This document shows positions 11,901 through 19,377 of a stretch of DNA of 64,000 nt, piece by piece. The notes beneath the pieces were generated by a model. The model was not told the DNA's origin and did not search any database. It saw only the letters and a program-made list of their open reading frames with translations. A program made the position numbers and the translations under genes. Source of the DNA: Protonemura montana (lineage: Eukaryota > Arthropoda > Insecta > Plecoptera > Nemouridae); assembly GCA_947568835.1 (NCBI GenBank), contig OX387604.1, forward strand, positions 22,721,076 to 22,785,075, in the 5' to 3' direction. Positions within the stretch are counted from its first letter, which is position 1; every line of letters begins with the position of its first letter.

Positions 11901-13789
11901 AATGGTACGCGATAGGGGTAGGTTCTGATCGGTGCGTGGTTTCCTGTGTCGATATGGTGTTCTACTTTGCTCGTGGAACCGAGGCGGGTACCGGGGAGCA
12001 TAAAAATGTCTTGGTATTCATGTAGAAGTGCTAGTGTATCTTTTTTGGTTTCGGGTTCAAGATGGTCTAACTTGAAATATTCTTTGAAATTTAGTAGCGT
12101 GGACTTGTCTAGTGCGTATCCTACTCCTGCTATTAGGTTGTCTCCATTATTAGAGTGTGGAGCTGGTTCGGGGGTGAATGGTTCAGATATACCGAGAATG
12201 GTATTCTTCTGGATGACTCTTTCTGTGTCGGACGTGTTCTTAATCCTCATCTGGACTTCTTTATCCTCACGCGAGGTCACTAAGACTCTCGCAACGGTAA
12301 CTCCATAAATTTTGAGCTCGACGGGGCTAATCAGGCGGTCACCAGGGGTAGTTAATCCCTGTCGACCTGCACAGAGCAGTTCGCAATTTGGTGGAATCCG
12401 GATGGGACCCATGGCATAAACATAACAGTGATCAGTTGCTATATTCTCACAGGCCTCTGTCGGCGGGAACGGTGAGTCAGGATCGGTGTCAGATTCGCTG
12501 ACTGTCGATCGTTTGTACTCTATGTGCGTACGTGTTCTTTTCGCGTTATCGGGATCGTGTAACTCGGGAGCCTGAACTTCGCTATTTTCGCGTGGGAACT
12601 CGTTCGGTCTCTGATGTTCGATGAGCGCATTGTCCTTCGGGTCACCTCTTGGCGGGGGTTCGTTGTCTATTTTGTCGTGTTGTAGTGTGTCCTGGCCTTT
12701 ACGGGTGGTTTGCTGCCCTACTGGTTGGGGGCCTAATTCGGGCTTCTTAACTCCCGAGTTGTTCCGATGCCAGCGAGAACGTCTTCTCACTGGTTTGTGG
12801 CGCTGGAAGTTGGGACAGTTTACTCTGGGGGTGTCTAGGTCAGGGGCAAGGGTAGGAAGTGCTTTTGATGAGGGAGGGTGGCTCTTAGCTTTATTCTCTG
12901 GTAGACTGGTATTTCTAACTAACTCTTCTGGTGGACTGGTATTTCTAACTAACTCTTCTGGTGGACTGGTATTTCTAACTAACTCTTCTAGTGGACTGGT
13001 ATTTATAATGCTTAAATCTAAGGTTCCTAGTTGTCCTGGGGTCACTTGCAGGGTGACCCTTTCATGGATTGCTAAGTCCCTATGTACATGTGCGGGCGTG
13101 CTAGCTATCTTGCGGCTCTCGGGCGTCGCGACGGTGGGTACTGTGTCGGGCACGTTATTTGTTGCACTCTCATCATCTCTCTTGGTCATGCGCTTTCTCA
13201 CGGAAGCTATCTCTGTCCTAGGCGGTCTCTTGTGAGGAGCTACAGTTTGCCTTGTCTCACGTGAGTCGTATTTCAGTGCACCGGCATCGAAATGCTGACC
13301 AAGATGAGAGACGAATGTGAGTGGAAAATTCCGTCCTTGCGTAGTGGCTATATTGTTTTTGAAGTCCAGGATTACTTCGCACCTATCGAAAAAATCTATG
13401 CCTAATAAACCATCGATACCGGGAGGAATTTGGATGTCGTGTGAGCAAACAAGACATGTGTGTTCTATTTCGCTCGTGTCTTGTGCGGTAAAACGAAACG
13501 GAATAGTAGCTTGTTGGTCGAAACTTATTGCGTGTCCTGTGATTCCTGTGAATCTGTTGTCTTGCCAGTCGTACTCTTTTTTCCATGAATTATGGTGTAC
13601 GACATGACTTCTAACTAGGGAAACAACTGCGCCGGGGTCTACGAGGAAATTATACGGTGAATCTGAAACGAACAATTTTAGTGCCCGTAGGCGTCCTGGT
13701 TTTTGACCTAAAAAATATAAATTACTGAGGGGGATTAGGGTGTCGTCTACGCGTCTAGGAGTTTCGGGGCTGCCCGGGTCTAATTTTTG
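8903..13789 (-). CDS. pol polyprotein: protease, reverse transcriptase, RNase H, integrase
   Basis: The pol frame is open from the gag end in the -1 frame to the stop at 8903 (1628 codons plus stop). The first clear domain is an aspartic protease with FLVDPGAVVSLV and the later motif GLLGIDFF; the usual D-T/S-G reads D-P-G. A linker of about 400 residues follows, including a short tandem repeat. Reverse transcriptase shows CIDYRKLNA and the catalytic YLDD. RNase H shows ILECDAS, TELECLA and AITDHASL. Integrase has a zinc-binding HH..CC module (GHVGFEKT...CEQCVTCQ) and catalytic D, D, E in SCDIVGP, LLSDMGAN and GRVERMH, then a GPY/F module (FTGPWQI). Domain order RT-RNaseH-IN is that of Ty3/gypsy. 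The frame upstream of 13675 has no ATG, as expected for a protein made by frameshifting from gag. Confidence 0.95.
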   Translation of the reverse strand, partial: QKLDPGSPETPRRVDDTLIPLSNLYFLGQKPGRLRALKLFVSDSPYNFLVDPGAVVSLVRSHVVHHNSWKKEYDWQDNRFTGITGHAISFDQQATIPFRFTAQDTSEIEHTCLVCSHDIQIPPGIDGLLGIDFFDRCEVILDFKNNIATTQGRNFPLTFVSHLGQHFDAGALKYDSRETRQTVAPHKRPPRTEIASVRKRMTKRDDESATNNVPDTVPTVATPESRKIASTPAHVHRDLAIHERVTLQVTPGQLGTLDLSIINTSPLEELVRNTSPPEELVRNTSPPEELVRNTSLPENKAKSHPPSSKALPTLAPDLDTPRVNCPNFQRHKPVRRRSRWHRNNSGVKKPELGPQPVGQQTTRKGQDTLQHDKIDNEPPPRGDPKDNALIEHQRPNEFPRENSEVQAPELHDPDNAKRTRTHIEYKRSTVSESDTDPDSPFPPTEACENIATDHCYVYAMGPIRIPPNCELLCAGRQGLTTPGDRLISPVELKIYGVTVARVLVTSREDKEVQMRIKNTSDTERVIQKNTILGISEPFTPEPAPHSNNGDNLIAGVGYALDKSTLLNFKEYFKLDHLEPETKKDTLALLHEYQDIFMLPGTRLGSTSKVEHHIDTGNHAPIRTYPYRVPFTQREVLNEMIDKLLEDEIIEPSESAWVSPCLLVSKKLGGPGAEGVRLCIDYRKLNAITTRDFYPLPNLQDSLFQLKSQSTFSTLDFQSGYHQVKVAEGSQDKTSFATFRGTFKFRRLPMGLMNSGACWQRLCDNLISGLNDHASVYLDDIICFSHGPTLNHLSVLRKVFDRIRDANLKLKPSKCHFLVPETNYLGHVVSQSGIKPDEKLLHTIKSMQPPKDVKALKRFIGTIMFYAKFIPSCAELAAPLNFLTRKNTPFIWSEECQTNFEKLRSALTSDSLLIYPNFDDQFILECDASNKSLGVILSQLRDGDIRPVAYASRGLNKHEVNYTTTELECLALVWGVKYFHCFLHSAKHPFVAITDHASLLWLKNMKDPTSRLARWALQLAHHNYVIQHRPGRHHTNADWLSRLPPPLPVNMIQDDENDEEYTPVIDRDRLRLEQRHDIAIRPIIDTLLDDPNSSDDHYLDDDGLLFKNNPGLHDSDQLVVPASLKHKIMTTHHNLPMAGHVGFEKTYKAIRARFIWPTIHKDVKKFCEQCVTCQLFKKSPHQKKAPLQNFATVNLQPFSHMSCDIVGPLPVSDKGRKYILTFQCAFTRYIEIFPLSDTKATTIARKFVTGVITRHGAPQVLLSDMGANLISSVMKETCKMLKIKKIQTTPYHPAGNGRVERMHRSLKAILQTLVNQQHSDWDTNLPFVKMAYHSTVHAALKNFSPNQLVFGREIEFPFDCTIRSSRVRHDLDTNYAEEVAERLRLTFKIVRETLQDYQEKQKIQFDKKTAPVQFKLHDKVLLDDPACKPNLSRKLKPKFTGPWQIIDVPGPVTFKIKNLSTNKQKLVHANRLKLFKSPDEDAKVESENADVTKLPPVPPLLAHPVMKFPAIPMRFHSRLINTPEIQRPGPEPDSEPTPVPEPNYEVEAQDEDPAVRAGSPEMPHRLPEPPHGPPEDTVSTPEAASPPPDLPPVHRYRLRSVAKADDQPWIFQRTPPTPRPTNTNYRSTQ
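12901..13010 (-). repeat. 30-bp in-frame minisatellite inside pol
   Basis: A 30-bp unit is repeated three full times (12901-12930, 12931-12960, 12961-12990) and partly a fourth. It encodes a 10-residue repeat, PPEELVRNTS, in the linker between protease and reverse transcriptase. Unit length is a multiple of three, so copy-number change keeps the frame. Confidence 0.9.
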
Positions 13790-13795
13790 TTTTCC
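13780..13795 (-). promoter_or_regulatory. gag-pol frameshift region
   Basis: On the minus strand GGAAAACAAAAATTAG contains the gag stop TAG directly after two A-runs. The pol frame is -1 relative to gag and is open across this point, so a -1 slip on the A-runs before the stop would fuse gag and pol. No exact X XXY YYZ heptamer is present in the gag phase. The nearest candidates are GGAAAAC and CAAAAAT, so the mechanism is inferred from frame and position. Confidence 0.55.
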
Positions 13796-14973
13796 ACCAC
13801 CTTGGGCCCGGTCGTGGAATTCCAGCCGTTTGGGGACTGCTGGGTGCTACGTCGGCACTCGTTTTGTCTCTGGCCGCGTCGTCCACATCCTTCACAGATA
13901 GGGCGGAAAGGGCGGGTGCATGTCTCCCTCAGGTGTCCAAAAGCACCGCAGTTAGCGCAGGCTTCCTGGGTTGGGTTCCTGGTCCAGGGTTGATTAGATC
14001 TGGCACTTTGGCCGCGCCCGATCGTCCTGGCGTGGTTGGTCTGCGGGGCTCGCGGGGTCCGAGTGTCCTGGGCACTTGGGAAATTTTGGGTGGCGCTGGA
14101 ATTGCTTGCGAAAACTGGTTGCTGGGGCCCGGGGTTCGTGAAGTATGGGTTACTGTGCTGGGTGTACATCATTATTGGAAAAGGCTGCTGCGGGTAGGGC
14201 GTCTGGTAGTACGGGTTTTGTGGTGCAATTATGCTTGGGGCCCAACCTGTTACTGGATATGGCATACACATTTGTGGGGCTGCTTGTGCAAAACCGGCCG
14301 TCGGGGGCCCTGCTGACCTTTGGTGCATATTATGCTCGATTGATAATCGTGCTGGGTCCGAAACACTAAACAAACCCTTTCGCGACCTGGTTAGTAGGAG
14401 TGCATTTTTTTCCTCAGCCAGTGCGATCTTCACAGCGTCCTTGAATGATGTCGGGCTGTGAGTATACACAAAAGGTTTTAAGCTATGCTTTATACCGTTT
14501 AAAAAATAGTTTAGGAGGTCTCTGTCTAGGACCTTCGCGGCATATGCCTTCTCTGCGTCGTTCTCAGGGGTCACTACAGTGGCTTCCCCTTTCTCGCGCA
14601 GGCGGGTGGCGAAATCGTCTACACACTCGTCTGGGCCCTGGACGCTAGATCTAAAATGGTAGTCTGCGTATACTCCTGGTTGTTTCGGTTGGAATTTTTG
14701 GAGCATTGTGTCCTTAAACTCTTCCCAGGTATTAAGGGCTTTAACTTCTGGGTGCGACTTCACGAAGGCCTTCGCTTTGCCTATCAGTTTGATCTGTGCG
14801 ACGCCGAGCTTTTGTGGGTCATTCCACGATGATATCGCTCCTGCGCTCTCGACGTATTCGAGAAAGTCGGCGACGGGGATCGAACCCTCCCCTCCCGAGA
14901 AAACGGGCACAAGGTCGAGCGTGCCTAGGACACTTCCTATCAGATGCTGGACAACTACATGCTCTTCGGCCAT
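13780..14973 (-). CDS. gag polyprotein (capsid and nucleocapsid)
   Basis: 397 aa starting at ATG 14973. The N-terminal two thirds resemble a Ty3/gypsy capsid (WEEFKDTMLQKFQP, LLNYFLNGIK). A Pro/Gln/Asn-rich linker follows. The C terminus has a zinc knuckle CANCGAFGHLRETC with perfect CX2CX4HX4C spacing. A second knuckle, CEGCGRRGQRQNEC, has Gln where His is expected. Gag packages the RNA and builds particles. The ATG is about 120 nt downstream of a short upstream ORF in the leader. The stop overlaps the start of the -1 pol frame. Confidence 0.92.
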   Translation of the reverse strand: MAEEHVVVQHLIGSVLGTLDLVPVFSGGEGSIPVADFLEYVESAGAISSWNDPQKLGVAQIKLIGKAKAFVKSHPEVKALNTWEEFKDTMLQKFQPKQPGVYADYHFRSSVQGPDECVDDFATRLREKGEATVVTPENDAEKAYAAKVLDRDLLNYFLNGIKHSLKPFVYTHSPTSFKDAVKIALAEEKNALLLTRSRKGLFSVSDPARLSIEHNMHQRSAGPPTAGFAQAAPQMCMPYPVTGWAPSIIAPQNPYYQTPYPQQPFPIMMYTQHSNPYFTNPGPQQPVFASNSSATQNFPSAQDTRTPRAPQTNHARTIGRGQSARSNQPWTRNPTQEACANCGAFGHLRETCTRPFRPICEGCGRRGQRQNECRRSTQQSPNGWNSTTGPKVVENKN

Positions 14974-15092
14974 GTCGGCGATGCAGAGGGAAAAAACAGA
15001 GATAAAATGGTAGTACTACGAGGGGCCTACTGCGAGATAAGCACGCTTCGGAAGGTCGCTAATAATCAGAATGCGTGGAGAGATAACGCACG

Positions 15093-15125
15093 TTACAACT
15101 CACCCGGGTATGATAAAGATGGCAT
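15093..15125 (-). CDS. leader mini-ORF / proposed env start exon
   Basis: In the leader between primer site and gag, an ATG at 15125-15123 opens a 10-codon ORF ending in TAA at 15095-15093. A near-consensus splice donor, GTGAGT, starts at 15103, after seven codons plus one base. The env acceptor at 8827 needs exactly one base carried over, so splicing converts this short ORF into the start of env (22 + 1940 nt = 654 codons including the stop). In unspliced RNA the same ATG would act as an upstream ORF ahead of gag. This is inferred from sequence; no transcript is at hand. Confidence 0.75.
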   Translation of the reverse strand: MPSLSYPGEL

Positions 15126-15244
15126 GTAGCAGTCGGTAGACACGGCGTCTGGCCCGCGGGTGGAGGTCGTCCACAGTGGAAGTCGAGAAGTCGAGTAGTA
15201 GTTGGTACCGTCTTCAGAGACGAACTTAGGATTCGTTTCGGGTA

Positions 15245-15255
15245 CGCTGCCACCA
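15245..15255 (-). promoter_or_regulatory. primer-binding site, tRNA-Leu-like
   Basis: One base after the 5' LTR the minus strand reads TGGTGGCAGCG. This complements a tRNA 3' end CGCTGCCA-CCA, which matches animal tRNA-Leu(AAG) as I remember it. Match length visible is 11 nt. Confidence 0.75.
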
Positions 15256-15256
15256 A

Positions 15257-15645
15257 TGTTAGCTGTCGCTCAAGTATGGTAACGGCGAGCGGTCGGGAGA
15301 GCGACGGTTTACATAAAAATAGGGGGAAGTGTGTAGGAGCTGGAGCACTTGGAGGAAAGGTAATGGAATAGAGTAACTGGATTTAAATTGAACGCAAACT
15401 TTAATTTATTGAAGGAAAGATAATTATAATAAATTGGTAGGAGTGAATGAAGTAGTCTGATAGGTGTCTACTCTAAGGGATCTAGATAGCGTCTCCTCTA
15501 TTCTTTCTCTCCTCTTGGTCCAGTAGGTAGTTGTTATCGGTCTAGGGTACTGAGTAGTGGGGGGGCATGCTGTGATTGGCTGATAATGACGTCATAGGTG
15601 AGATGGGCAAGAGGTACAGATGTGCCCTGTTAACAACTGTTAACA
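15257..15645 (-). mobile_element. 5' LTR of the intact gypsy element
   Basis: 389 bp, the partner of 5409-5797 with a single difference. It begins TGTTAACAG and ends CTAACA on the minus strand. It supplies the promoter for the element. The AATAAA signal is at 15405-15410. TTAT follows at 15646-15649 as the target duplicate. Confidence 0.95.
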
Positions 15646-15704
15646 TTATTCTTTTTTGCCCTTCCTGCTCTCCCGCTTCTCTCTCTGCCTCTTCTAGGTC
15701 TTTT

Positions 15705-16521
15705 CTAAGGGAGCCGGCTCGTGTAGTAGCAGGCGGGAAACTCCTGCTTGCTGTCGAACGCTAGGCGACCATGCGTCATTACAAAGTCCCAGTACAGGGT
15801 TTTCCTGTCCAGAGACGCTCCCCTACGTGCGAAAACTCTATCTGCCAGTGTACCCAGTTCTTCGGGGTCTATCGGGAGGTTCGCGCATAGAAGTTGTAAT
15901 ACGTCGTCTGCCTCCGGCACTGGGAAAAAGATCCTCCGCCCGTTCGGGTGTTGGAGCCTAATGAGGTGGCGCATAGCCGCCCTCCTGTTCCCCGCCTCCT
16001 CGAGTCGAGCTAGTTTACAACTCTCCTCGAGGCCCCTGTAGATTTCCGCGGGGTCGACGGGTGTGGCCTCCTCTTCTTTTTCTTCCGAGAGCTTGATCTT
16101 CTTTGCTCTTACTCTTCCTCTTGAAGAGGGCGGATCCCCTGATCCATAGCTTCCTCGTCCAGGTGGTATCGGACGAGGTCGCGGTCGATGGGCCAGTCAC
16201 ATCCCCGTCTTCCCCGATCTTCTTCTTTCGGTCCTTTTCTTCCCTCCACGCGCTCGGCCTTTCGGCGTCCCGTTTAGCGCGCTTCGGGGCCTTTCCTTTC
16301 TTCCCCCGGACGGTCTTACTCTCCCCAGAATCCGTAGAGCAGCTCCCCGGTGTTGTGAGGAGGAGGGATTCTCCGCCTTCCGCGGTACCCTCCTGGGGTA
16401 TGTCAATTTCATTGGGACTGTCCATGTTGTTCTTCTTTTTCCCTCTCCGACACGACACTTCGCACAAGGCCGTCCTTTCCCTGGTCTGGCATAACCTGCA
16501 CTGGCCCATAACCACGCCCAT
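15705..16521 (-). pseudogene. older gypsy element: frames downstream of gag, broken
   Basis: Two minus-strand frames follow the older gag. The first (16521-16015) overlaps the gag end by 113 bp in another frame; it contains a Cys cluster (CRLCQTRERTALCEVSC) and long basic stretches (RGKKGKAPKRAKR). The second, in yet another frame, is open from about 16110 to the TAG at 15705 and reads like a folded protein (FFPVPEADDVLQLL, DFVMTHGRLAFD). The switch between them near 16090 looks like a frameshift mutation. I recognise neither beyond their position as gag-adjacent products of the element. The intact element was inserted just downstream. Confidence 0.5.
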
Positions 16522-17434
16522 CCCTAGTACTAGGCTCCTGTTGCCTCATAGGCCTGAACGACTGCTGGTCCTGTTCCCGAGTTACCGCCTGGCTATCGAA
16601 ATTCCTAGAAAGCCCCCTCTCCCATGACCGATCCCTAGGCCTAACATTTTTTTGCACAGAATCCTGCGTCTGTATCGCCAATATCAATGCCACCGTCATC
16701 TGTTCAAGACCCTTCATAAACTCCCTCCCACTCACATCCTGCTCATCCATCCCAACCTGATTCACCCCCGTCCGCATAACCCGCCTCGGGGTCGCTATGT
16801 CCTCTAGCCTTCCCTGAAGCATTCTTAACGATGACCCCGCCCTACAAACATTTCCCAATAACTCCTCGACAGTCCCATTCCGCATCATGTCTACTTTTTG
16901 CACCAAGCTTGGCACCAACCCCTTCAACACATGATGCACCCGCCGTTTCTCTGACATAGCCGGCTCCACCTTGCTACACAACTGCAGCACATCATACGCG
17001 TATGCAGAATACGCCTCACCCGGCAACTGCATCCTCTCCCTTAGCCGCAACTCCCAATCCTCAACTCTCCGCGACCCTCCGAGCTGAGTTAGCGCATCAG
17101 CCTTCCTTTCCTCCCACATCCGGTCGAAATCATCTCCCCGAACCGGATGTCTCACCTCATAGTACTCGTACCATTTCTCCAACGTGCTACCCCCCACCAA
17201 ACACGGAAACACTCGCAGCCTGTCCGCACTTGACGCACCTTTTGCATCAGCCACTCTCTCAAATTCCTTGAACCAATCCTCTACCGTATCCACCCCCTCC
17301 ACAAATTTCCTGTATTTTATATCCGAGCTCATCTCCCGCACTGTCCTGCCACCCACCGGTACCGGCCGACCTTCCTTTAACTCGCCCGCTACAGCCCCTG
17401 AAAAACTACTCGCCCGACTGCGGAATGGCGGCAA
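16409..17434 (-). CDS. older gypsy element: gag (capsid) ORF
   Basis: 341-codon frame with a typical retrotransposon Gag pattern: WFKEFERVADAKG, LEKWYEYYEV, DFDRMWEERKADALTQLGG, then a helical region through VHHVLKGLVPSLVQKVDMM. It lies about 145 bp inside the family A LTR (17580-17941), as expected for a minus-strand element. No pol follows before the intact element, so this copy is defective even though gag is open. A fragment of a related gag lies at 24180-24460. Confidence 0.8.
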   Translation of the reverse strand: MPPFRSRASSFSGAVAGELKEGRPVPVGGRTVREMSSDIKYRKFVEGVDTVEDWFKEFERVADAKGASSADRLRVFPCLVGGSTLEKWYEYYEVRHPVRGDDFDRMWEERKADALTQLGGSRRVEDWELRLRERMQLPGEAYSAYAYDVLQLCSKVEPAMSEKRRVHHVLKGLVPSLVQKVDMMRNGTVEELLGNVCRAGSSLRMLQGRLEDIATPRRVMRTGVNQVGMDEQDVSGREFMKGLEQMTVALILAIQTQDSVQKNVRPRDRSWERGLSRNFDSQAVTREQDQQSFRPMRQQEPSTRDGRGYGPVQVMPDQGKDGLVRSVVSEREKEEQHGQSQ

Positions 17435-17511
17435 ATCTCACTGAATCCCGCGACATCCACAATCCTTTCGCCCACACCTAACCCCGAGAGAGAAACCACC
17501 AGCCGTATCAA

Positions 17512-17567
17512 TTTAGAAACTTTGCCCAACTTTTGAAAATGCCCAATAAATTTTGAAAATGCCCGGC
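17512..17567 (-). repeat. short tandem repeats in the gag leader
   Basis: About three units of a roughly 20-bp motif (TTTTGAAAATGCCCAATAAA in plus orientation) lie between the family A LTR and gag. The related element at 24600-24716 has about five units of the same motif. On the element strand the core reads TTGGGCATTTTCAAAA. Confidence 0.7.
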
Positions 17568-17579
17568 GACTCTACCATT

Positions 17580-17941
17580 TGTCACGACCAGAATTTAGAC
17601 TGTTGCTTATGCTACGCCGAAAGATCTCGCTTGGCGATGTGAGAGGTCGTAACTTGCCGGGATATAATTTAGACTCTACTAGGAAAGAAAGGAATATAAT
17701 AATGTGCTCACCAAAATCCGAATTACACGATCAGGTCCGATCCACCCGGGAGCTGGTTTCTCTCTCATGCACTTCCTGACCACATGAATACAGCTGGGCC
17801 ATTTGGATATTGCTGACGCTTATCGTGCAAATTCCTACCTGCACGCAACAACTCACCTAAGCACCCACTGCAACCATGCAGTTCGCAACAATATAAGCGA
17901 TTTCGACTGTGTAGATGAATCTGTATCATCCCAATAACTAA
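17580..17941 (-). mobile_element. 5' LTR (family A) of the older gypsy element, outer end truncated
   Basis: Starts TGTCACGACC and is highly similar to the solo LTR at 120-488, but lacks that copy's last dozen bases. Instead it runs directly into DUF4371-type pseudogene sequence at 17942. Between this LTR and gag the minus strand starts with an A-rich step and TGGTAGAG, a plausible but unassigned primer-binding site. Confidence 0.75.
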
Positions 17942-18039
17942 TTTCCTCGAGAGCGTCAATTATGACTGGCAGCTCTTGCTTAAACATGAGGACGGAATCG
18001 TGGCGTTCAACCCATCGGGTTTCGCATAGCCGTTTTAGT

Positions 18040-19222
18040 CAGGGACCCGAACCGAAATGATTAAAGGTTCTGGTTCCGGTTCCTAATTTTTTTCAAATTA
18101 GGGTTCTGGTTCTGGTTCCGGTTTTACGTTTTTAAAGGTTCCGGTTTCGGTTCCGGTTCCATATTGTGAAGAGGGGTTCCGGTTCCGGTTCCGGTTCCTA
18201 ATTTTCTCAAATAAGGGTTCTGATTCCGGCATTAAGTTAAAAAAGGTTCCGGTTCCACTTGATAAATAAAGCGTTATTTTTTTAAATTTTGCTGTTGTAC
18301 AGGTTCAAGTTTTAGTGGTTTTTAGTGACACTTAGTTTTGTTTTTCCATCTGCCAGGGACAGGTCTTTTTCCTCACATTGGGACTTAAAGCACACCAAGC
18401 CAGTTGCATAAAAGATAGGGGTGTAACGAAGTCGTAATAATTTTTTTGATTCAATTTCTCTGCACCAGTAGAGTTACAGAGTACTACTATGTACGGAGTA
18501 AAAAAGGCAGGCTAGTCCATCTCTATAAGACAAAGCATGCACGACAAGGGGTTAGTTTGTTTGAGGCTTTCAAGTAAAAAATGTAAAGAAATGGATTTAC
18601 GGTTACACTCTGATGGGGACAGGCAAAGGGTTATTTAACACTAGACATAAAATTAACTGTAAACTGGATAAACCAGCTTTTCAAAATTATAAAAGGGGGC
18701 CCACCAATGCGGGTTGTGAGCTTTATAGGGCATTGCCGGTGGATCTTCAAATAAAAAAGGACAAGAAATTCTCAGCCATCTGGTAGAGACAATGAAAAAT
18801 TGTAGTGTAAATGTAAATATTATAGTACCTAAAAATGTTGCTATAGATACATAAGACGTATATGTTGTTTAAAATGCCTTGTGTTTTCCCCAAACAAAAT
18901 CGTGGATACAAGATGAGTCAATGGATGTTTTCGGAACAAACCAGTGAAACATTTTTTTTTCGTGTGGAAAAATTAAAAACAAAAAAGTTGTAAACATAAT
19001 AAGCAAATAATTTTAATCGGAATTTCTGAAATCTCAATATAACTTCGGAACCTTTATGGAACCTTTAAGGAACCGAAAAGAACCCATGATTTAATAAGGG
19101 TTCCGGTTCCGGTTCCGGTTCTTGGAAATTAATAATAACGGTTCTGGTTCCGGTTTCGGTTCCAAGAAAATACGGGTTTTTTCGGGTTCCAGTTCCGGTT
19201 TCGGTTCCGGTTCGGGTCCCTG
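18040..19222. mobile_element. non-autonomous hAT element with GGTTCC subterminal arrays
   Basis: Ends are inverted: CAGGGACCCGAACCG at the left and the complement of the same sequence at the right (CGGTTCGGGTCCCTG). An exact 8-bp duplication, GTTTTAGT, flanks it at 18032-18039 and 19223-19230. Both subterminal zones (18065-18260, 19095-19215) are arrays of GGTTCCGGTTCC-type repeats. The 0.8-kb middle has no open frame of note. TIR start, 8-bp duplication and repeats fit a non-autonomous hAT transposon. Confidence 0.93.
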
Positions 19223-19377
19223 GTTTTAGTTGACCATGGAGGTGTTTTTTGAGAACGAAGTTTCGTTTTGCAGACCCCGTAAAAAAGCCACAAACTTTCT
19301 TTATGACTCCAACAGAGTTGCGAATTTGGGTAACATCTAAACTTCGGGCAATACTCAGATTCAGCGCGTGATTATAA

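Larger units (their letters stand above)
5405..15649 (-). mobile_element. complete env-bearing Ty3/gypsy (errantivirus-like) element with target duplications
   Basis: The element proper is 5409-15645 on the minus strand, flanked by exact TTAT duplications at 5405-5408 and 15646-15649. Reading 5' to 3' on the minus strand the order is: 5' LTR, tRNA-Leu-like primer site, leader with a small upstream ORF, gag, pol in the -1 frame, env, a 1.1-kb 3' region, polypurine tract, 3' LTR. The two LTRs differ at one of 389 positions as compared by eye, so insertion is recent. All three main frames are open. Order, 4-bp duplication and a spliced env match insect errantiviruses. It sits within an older broken gypsy element. 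Confidence 0.95.

Noticed and set aside
13864-14316. 150-codon plus-strand ORF opposite gag
   Set aside because: Shadow of the gag reading frame on the complementary strand.
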